Positions 58,373 through 64,000 of a stretch of DNA of 64,000 bases are shown here, piece after piece (position 1 is the first letter of the stretch; each line of letters starts with the position of its first letter). The translations under genes were made by a program, and so were the position numbers. Source of the DNA: Rhinopomastus cyanomelas (Eukaryota > Chordata > Aves > Bucerotiformes > Rhinopomastidae). The DNA is taken from assembly GCA_013400115.1 (NCBI GenBank), contig VXBP01001090.1, positions 3,165 to 67,164 on the forward strand, read 5' to 3'. The notes below the pieces were generated by a model. It saw nothing but the letters and a program-made list of their open reading frames with translations. It had not been told where the DNA came from and made no database searches.

Positions 58373-58800
58373 GTGACAACACCTCCAGCATAAAACAGAA
58401 AGGTATCTTGGTTTCTCAAGTATGAAATGGGTGTGTTGCGTCTCCAGCCTTCACTAAAAACCCTCCAAACACACAGTTGCACAACACAGTGAAATATAAA
58501 CCTTCCTAGTTAGATCCTTGATCTGGTGTCGTCAACATGGAAGAAAAGACAATCAGCTACAGTTTGTTTCTGGGGAGTGTGCTTCACCCTCAGGGCAGGT
58601 TGTATATCTGAGAACTCTAATCAATGTCAGGCTTTTCCCATTCAAGAGAGGAAGACAGAATGGATGGCAAAAGGCTAGAACTTCAGTAGCCCTGTTGCAA
58701 CATATCTACCCTAAAATTACGTAGGAGCCAACTTAACTACTGAGCCGTTCCCTTCCTTCAGCCCGGCACCACGCAACAGGCAGAAGAAACCCCCCTGTCT

Positions 58801-59017
58801 GAATCACAGAACCAATCAGTTTGGAACAGACCCTTGAGATCATCAAGGCCAACCATTAACCCTACAGTATCAAGCTCACCACCAGACCTCTACGCAGCAC
58901 ATTCACATGATCTTGAAACACCACCAGGGAAGGGGACTCAACCCCCTCCTTGGCAGCCTGTTCAAGCCCTAACTGCTCTTTTAGTAAAATTATTTTCCTA
59001 CTGTCCAGCCTATACAG
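58801..59017 (-). mobile_element. CR1 3' end, group B
   Basis: 'gaatcacagaaccaatcag' to 'ctactgtccagcctatac'. Confidence 0.92.
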
Positions 59018-59181
59018 CTAAGAAATGAGGGCACGGAAACCTCTCCAAGCTCCAGAAAACTGTAAAATCTGAAATGCAGCCAATCAATTCTTCAACACAC
59101 AGTCACGGCAACACACTGAAGCTATGTTTGCGCAAGCCCCGTTTGAAGCTCTATTTCATAAGAAGAAGAATTCTGATTATT

Positions 59182-59965
59182 ATAAATCGAATGATTTAGG
59201 CTGGAAAAGCTCTCTGAGCTCAGCCAGACCAGGACCTGACATCACCACAGCAGCCAGAACAGAGCACTAAGGGCCACAGCCAGGCTGGCCTTCAACACCT
59301 CCAGAGATGGGGACTCCACGACTGCCACAGACAGTCCAGCCCATGCTCTGATCAGCCTTTCCATGACAAAGGACTTCCTAATATCCAACCTAACCCTCCC
59401 TTGGTGCAGCTTCAGGCTCTGCCCTCTTGTCCTGGTGCTGGTTGCCTGGGAGAAGAGCCTGACCCCCACCTGACTACAACCTCCCTTCAGGGAGGAAAGA
59501 ATGAGAAGGTTCCCCCTGAGTCACTTCTTCTGCAGCCTAAACACCCCCAGCTCCCTCAGCCTCTCCTCATCAGCCTTTCCCTCCAGTCCCTTCGCCAGCC
59601 TCATTGCTCCTCTGGACCCACTCCAGCCCCTCCATCTCTTCCTTGACATGAGGGGCCCACAACTCCTATTCAGCCAGTTGTCTTCCAGTCCTGCCAGGCC
59701 ACTCACCAGCCACTCATCCCTCAGGCTGCAGCTGCAAGGGGTTCCTGCAGCCAAAGTGTAGGCCCCTGCCATTGGCCCTGTTACATCTCATCCCGTTGAC
59801 CCAGCCTGTGCAGAGCTCTCTGCAGCCTCTTCGTCCCCTCCAGCAAATCAACACTGCTCCCCAACTTGGTGTGATCTGCAAAGTTACTGAGGGTAGACTC
59901 AATCCCCTTATCCAGGTCATCAGTAAAGATGTTGAACAGAACTGGGCCCGGAGAAGTCCATATAA
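59182..59965 (-). mobile_element. CR1, group D, about 785 bp with RT remnant and internal deletion
   Basis: It runs from 'aatgatttaggctggaaaag' to the RT region. The minus-strand peptide GPVLFNIFTDDLDKGIESTL is followed by NFADHTKLG, so the catalytic FADD has become FADH. A deletion near 59655 joins the 'gaggggcccacaactc' block to more upstream ORF2 sequence. Confidence 0.93.
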
Positions 59966-60293
59966 CCATTCAGAGTGGTGGATCTAGGCAGTTTCAATCT
60001 CTTCCGACCCGCCTGGCGATTAAGTAGCAATGAACAATTTAACTTGCTCCCCACAAAGGCTAATCTCCTGACAACAGCACATTTATAGCTCAAAAGGTAG
60101 GCAGTCCGATACTGAAAAGAAATGCCAGCTGTGCTTTTTCATCAAAATAATAATCGCGTTTAATGCTACACGGGACTGCTACAATGAAAAACATTTTCCA
60201 GCATACTAAACCTCTTGAAAAGAGCTGCTCAATAAAGACGCTCTCAACAGAACGTGCTGTTTCCTAGAGGCAGACACCAGCTTCCTCCTACAG

Positions 60294-60405
60294 TCACAGA
60301 ATCACTCTGCTGGGAAAAGACCCCCAGGATCATCGAGTCCAGCCATCTACCCTACCTTACAAGTTTGCTCCTAAACCAGATCCCTCAACACCTCATCCAA
60401 ACAAC
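60294..60405 (-). mobile_element. CR1 3' terminus, group B
   Basis: 'cagtcacagaatcactctgc' to 'caacacctcatccaaac'. Confidence 0.92.
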
Positions 60406-60907
60406 ACATCTTCACAATCTATCAGGAATTTTACACAGCTTCACCTACTCTTAGAGAGATGAGAAAGTGAAGCCATTATCTTCACTCACTAGGCTGTTGC
60501 GCAAGTGTCAAACTTGTTTTTTGTCATTAACCTGATTCAAGCAGTTTTTCCTTAAAAGAAGGAGTGAAAAGGGAATCAGTTCATTGATTAAAAGCAGCAC
60601 TGCAGAAATAATTATTAGGACATCAAATTGGTTTATGTACTAACTGGAAAAAGACACATGTATTCCCTTTCCTCTTGCAGATCACAGAACATCACAGAAC
60701 CACAGAACAGGCTCAAGATGTAAAAAAAATTAGTATTTTATAAAATAACAAGAGAGTAACCTCACACAAGAAGCAGGTATTTTCATGGTATGCAAAGCCA
60801 TTCAAAAGTGGATGGCTGCTGCCTTTTTCCTCAGGACATCTTATTACATTCACACTTAATTATACAACCAGTTAGGCCAGCTGGCTAAAGAACAGTTCTA
60901 GTAGTTA

Positions 60908-61085
60908 CCACAGAGGTTGGAAAAGACCTTCAAGCTCAGCCAGTCCAACCATCAACCCAACTGTCCCAAACCACCACTAAATTTTGTCCCTGAGCTCCAC
61001 ATGTCTGTGACTGTGAAACATGACCACGGATGGCGATTCAACCCCCTCCCCCTGGGCCACCTGTTCCAAGGGCTGATTTAACAGA
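60908..61085 (-). mobile_element. CR1 3' end, diverged
   Basis: 'accacagaggttggaaaag' and 'ccactaaattttgtccctg'; related to the copy at 19148. Confidence 0.85.
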
Positions 61086-61198
61086 AGACAAGTTTTAAGC
61101 AAAAGCTACAGGATTCCATGTGTTCCACTTTGGGTTTATCACTTCAAAAACTTGATTATGAAATTACAGTCAGGAATTTTCCATTAGCAAATTAGCAC

Positions 61199-61684
61199 TC
61201 TGCCATGGGGAGACCACATCTGGAATACTGTGTCCAGTTCTGGGCCCCTCAGCTCCAGAAGGACACAACTGCTGGAGAGAGTCCAGTGCAGAGCCACAGA
61301 GATGATGATGGAGTGGAGCATCTCGCTGATGAAGAAAGGCTCAGGGAGCTGGGTGTCTTGGGCTTGGAAAAAAGGAGCCTGAGGGGTGACCCCAGGAATG
61401 CTGATCAATATGGAAAGGCAGAGTGTCAGGAGGATGAAGCCAGGCTCTGCTCAGGGGCACCCAATGGTAGGACAAGGGCCAGGGGGTGTGAGCTGGAAAA
61501 GAGGAGGTTCCACATCAATCTGATGTGCCCTGGGGGGTTGTGGAGTCTCCTTCTCTGGAGATGTTTAAAACCTGCCTGGACATGTTCTGTGCAACTGGAT
61601 CTACGGGATCCTGCTGTGGTGCAGGGACTGGACTGGATGAGCTTTTGAGGTCCTTTTCAGTCCTTAACGCTCAGTGATTCTGTA
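61199..61684 (+). mobile_element. CR1 3' end, group A
   Basis: 'ggggagaccacatctgg' to 'aacgctcagtgattctg'; ORF2 C-terminal frame open for about 147 codons. Confidence 0.95.
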
Positions 61685-62332
61685 AAATACATCTGTGGCT
61701 AACAGCAAAAATAGAACAATTCAAGACTACTTTCTGCATTTATTTCCCCTTCAAACATACTAAATTTACTAATAAAACATAAAGGTACCTCAGGTAAATG
61801 AAGCGTGTAAAGCTACAAGCAACACATTCATTTTTATAAGTGCAAAATTCTCCAGGTATCGGAGGTGACTGCTTTTACCCTTTTTATCATCATCATTACA
61901 GCACTGGAGGACAAGGCAGGTATCTCCATCCATTCTTCCAGGTCCCCAGACACACAGATGCCTCTCTCAAAGTCAGGGGACAGGACGCAGCTACTGAAGA
62001 GGGAACATCTCTCCATCAGCATTCAGCCCCGTCCCCTTGCCCTAGGCCTCCAACCTGCTGTTCTCACACCAGCCAGATCCCAAGTGGAAAGTATTTCTCA
62101 TGCAGGAATGTAAACACATTCATCAACAGAATGCCAAACCTGAAAACAACTCTGCTGGTGATAAACACCAAGAAAACCTTTTTTCAGTGAGAAACTCTTT
62201 TATTCCTTTCCTTTCAAGATAGAAGATCAGTCAGAGAACCCAATTCTCCTAGAGAAAATTATTTTTCACAAAGGACAGATGCATATTTAGACTTCCTCCT
62301 TAATGCAATCTTACCTTATATAGATAGAATAT

Positions 62333-62581
62333 AGACAAGAGGGCAGGGCCTGAAGTTGCAGCAGGGGAGGGTTAGGTTGGATGTTAGGAAGCCCTTCCTC
62401 ACAGAAAGGGTGACCAGAGCTTGGGCTGGACCGCCCAGGGCAGTGGTGGAGTCCCCAGGTGTTGAAGGCCAGCCTGGCTGTGGCCCATAGTGTCCTGGTG
62501 TGGCCGCTATGGTGATGTTAGGTCCTGGTCTGGGCTGGCTGAGCTCAGGGGGGTTTTCCAGCCTCAATCATTCTGGGATTT
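62333..62581 (+). mobile_element. CR1 3' end, group D
   Basis: 'gggcagggcctgaagttgc' to 'cctcaatcattctggg'. Confidence 0.94.
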
Positions 62582-62957
62582 GCTACCTTGCATTAAAGTA
62601 CTCCTGCCAGAGTAGGACAGTTTTATTTATTTGCAGATGTGATGTGTAGAATGAAGTTGATGGTTTAGAATAAGATCTATTTAATTGCCACTTCCTCCAA
62701 GTCAAAAAGAACTGAAAGCACCACTCACTTCTTTTCCAGTTCTCACAATTCCCTATGAAGATATTTAAGGCAAGAAAATAAAATCCAAATAAATGTGTTA
62801 TAAAAACTGAATTTTCTGTTACATAACACAAACACTTCCAAAACTCTTCTTCATGACAACCACGTTGCTTTGGTTGGCATCTGCATTTAGGAGAATCACA
62901 GAAAGCTACCAAAAGGAAATAGAGCCACTGCAGTGAGCATGTAGGTTAATAAGCGGG

Positions 62958-63042
62958 CTCATGGTTTAGTGGTACTGATGGGTTAATGGTTGGACCCTAT
63001 GATCTTCGAGGTCTTTTCCAACCTAAACGATTCTATGATTCA
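62958..63042 (+). mobile_element. CR1 3' terminus, group B
   Basis: 'gttggaccctatgatcttcg' to 'aacgattctatgattca'. Confidence 0.92.
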
Positions 63043-63248
63043 GGATCATCAAGTCCAGCCCTCAGCCCAACAGCTCCCTAACCCCTAGACTATAGCCTCA
63101 AGTGCTTGAGCTACTTGGTTTTCAAACCCCTCCAGGGATGAGGACTCCACCACCTCCCTGGGCAGCCTGCCCCAGTGCCCAAGCACTCTCTCAGGGAAGA
63201 ACTTCTAAGATCCAATCTAAACCTCCCCTGACACAACTTGAAGCTATT
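63043..63248 (-). mobile_element. CR1 3' end, group C
   Basis: It starts at once with 'ggatcatcaagtccagcc', tail-to-tail with the preceding CR1, and ends 'cctgacacaacttgaag'. Confidence 0.93.
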
Positions 63249-63652
63249 CCATGTTCAGAATTGGAAATGATGCCCTGCTGAAGCATCCCACCATGTAAAT
63301 GCTTTCACCACTCACATTCAGTTGCTCCTCACTGCATTCCCTATCTTTGCCCACCCTCAAACGCAGAGCACAGAAGAATGCTGTTCCTCTGGCTGCTTCC
63401 TCATGGCACTGGTATGCTGCATCAATTATTCCCTGATGATACAGAAGCAAACCCAAACGGAATGTCCGGTCTCTGACAAACCCCAAAGTCAGACTTTGAT
63501 GCAATAATCATCATTTAACTCATGACAATGTCAAAGCACATTAAATTTAGTGCTAATATTCAGTCACACTCAATTCCTGAATATTAAAGAGCAATATTCA
63601 CTAGACATCTAAATGAAAAAGAAAATTTGGGCTATTTTCTATCTGACACTTA

Positions 63653-63799
63653 GAGAATCACAGAATCATTCAGGTTAGAAAGGACCTCCAAGATCATCAA
63701 GCCCAACCTCTCCATGACCACCAGACCATGTCCCACTGCTTACATACACTGCCTTCTGAACCCCTCCAGGGATGGCAACTCCACCACTGCCCTGGGCAA
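63653..63799 (-). mobile_element. CR1 3' end, diverged
   Basis: 'tagagaatcacagaatcatt' to 'ccaccactgccctgggc'. Confidence 0.92.
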
Positions 63800-64000
63800 G
63801 ACACTATTACTGCTATTAATACCATAATAATATAATAATTATTACTGTTAGAGAGGTAGTAAAGGATTCGGTCAAGTTCCTCCTCTTGTACCTAACAAAC
63901 ATGACCACGTTGCACTTTGGTGTGTCCAGATTTGAATAGAAAAATACCAGTCCCTCTTAAAGGCTCATTCAAACCCAGCCAGGTTTAACTCAATTCCACC

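Larger units (their letters stand above)
57564..64000 (-). other. RAPGEF2 long-isoform 5' intron, incomplete
   Basis: No further RAPGEF2 exon was recognised to the right edge. Contents are CR1 elements plus featureless stretches at 58373-58800, 59966-60293, 60406-60907, 61685-62332, 62582-62957 and 63249-63652. A short AT-rich ATT/ATA tract lies at about 63810-63850. Confidence 0.75.

Noticed and set aside
60681..60716. Repeated 'cacagaac' pieces resembling a CR1 tail
   Set aside because: Too short (about 35 bp) and without any CR1 body to call as an element.
1..64000. Regularly recurring near-identical blocks suggestive of a CRISPR or satellite array
   Set aside because: The blocks are CR1 3' ends of varied length, orientation and divergence with irregular spacing; nothing else indicates a prokaryote.

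Overview
ORGANISM AND LOCUS. This is vertebrate, almost certainly avian, genomic DNA. By hand-drawn boundaries, CR1-type LINE retrotransposons cover roughly 26 kb of the 64 kb (about 40%), mostly 5'-truncated 3' ends. Many carry the typical avian CR1 tail built on ATTCTATG. A CR1 load this high suggests a Piciform-like bird (woodpecker, barbet or toucan lineage), but that is inference from CR1 density. The only protein-coding gene I can support is RAPGEF2 (PDZ-GEF1, a Rap guanine-nucleotide exchange factor). It lies on the minus strand, and the window holds its N-terminal exons and introns.

GENE LAYOUT (minus strand, so 5' is at the right). The long isoform enters with an exon at 57488-57563 (end of the first cyclic-nucleotide-binding-like fold). 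It continues through 54730-54897 (basic linker) and an 18-nt microexon at 51883-51900. An alternative first exon at 40548-40607 starts a short isoform with MKPLAIPANHGVMGQQEKHS; the DNA upstream of it (about 40.6-41.45 kb) looks like an internal promoter and 5'UTR. Both isoforms join the exon at 11923-12054, then 3424-3601, 1183-1319 and 375-533 (the second cyclic-nucleotide-binding-like domain). All reading phases agree across every junction. The REM, PDZ, RA and CDC25 domains lie beyond the left edge; the first exons of the long isoform lie beyond the right edge or were not recognised.

REPEAT LANDSCAPE. About 78 CR1 segments were drawn, about 50 in minus orientation (same sense as the gene) and 28 in plus. 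I sort them by 3'-end sequence into informal groups. A has 'acattagggattggaagg'. B has 'ttcaggttggaaaagacc' plus an 'aaccctac' block. C has 'ctggctggaaaggacctc' plus 'ccccaacagctcc'. D has 'gaggctggaaaagcc' plus 'ctaagggccacagccagg'. E has 'gttggaggggacctc' plus 'caacaagcagggcc'. F is the single young copy at 46.4-47.3 kb. G has 'cactgccagcaatggg'. H is older, with a 'ggcagtgacacctc' block. 'Diverged' means none fits. These are my labels, not database families. The F copy keeps an open reading frame from the reverse-transcriptase FADD motif to the ORF2 stop. One fragment (10.87-11.62 kb) keeps the ORF2 endonuclease region. Two clear nested insertions, several tail-to-tail and head-to-head pairs, a 32-bp minisatellite made from a CR1 3' end, a 68-bp degenerate tandem repeat, a probable solo LTR and two non-CR1 dispersed duplications complete the picture.

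ASSEMBLY. A 477-bp segment appears twice in direct orientation with only one N between the copies (35203-35679, N at 35680, 35681-36157) and one base difference. This is best read as unmerged contig overlap, not biology.

I found no RNA genes, no CRISPR arrays and no second protein-coding gene. CR1 boundaries are approximate (about 5-20 bp) because they were drawn by eye.
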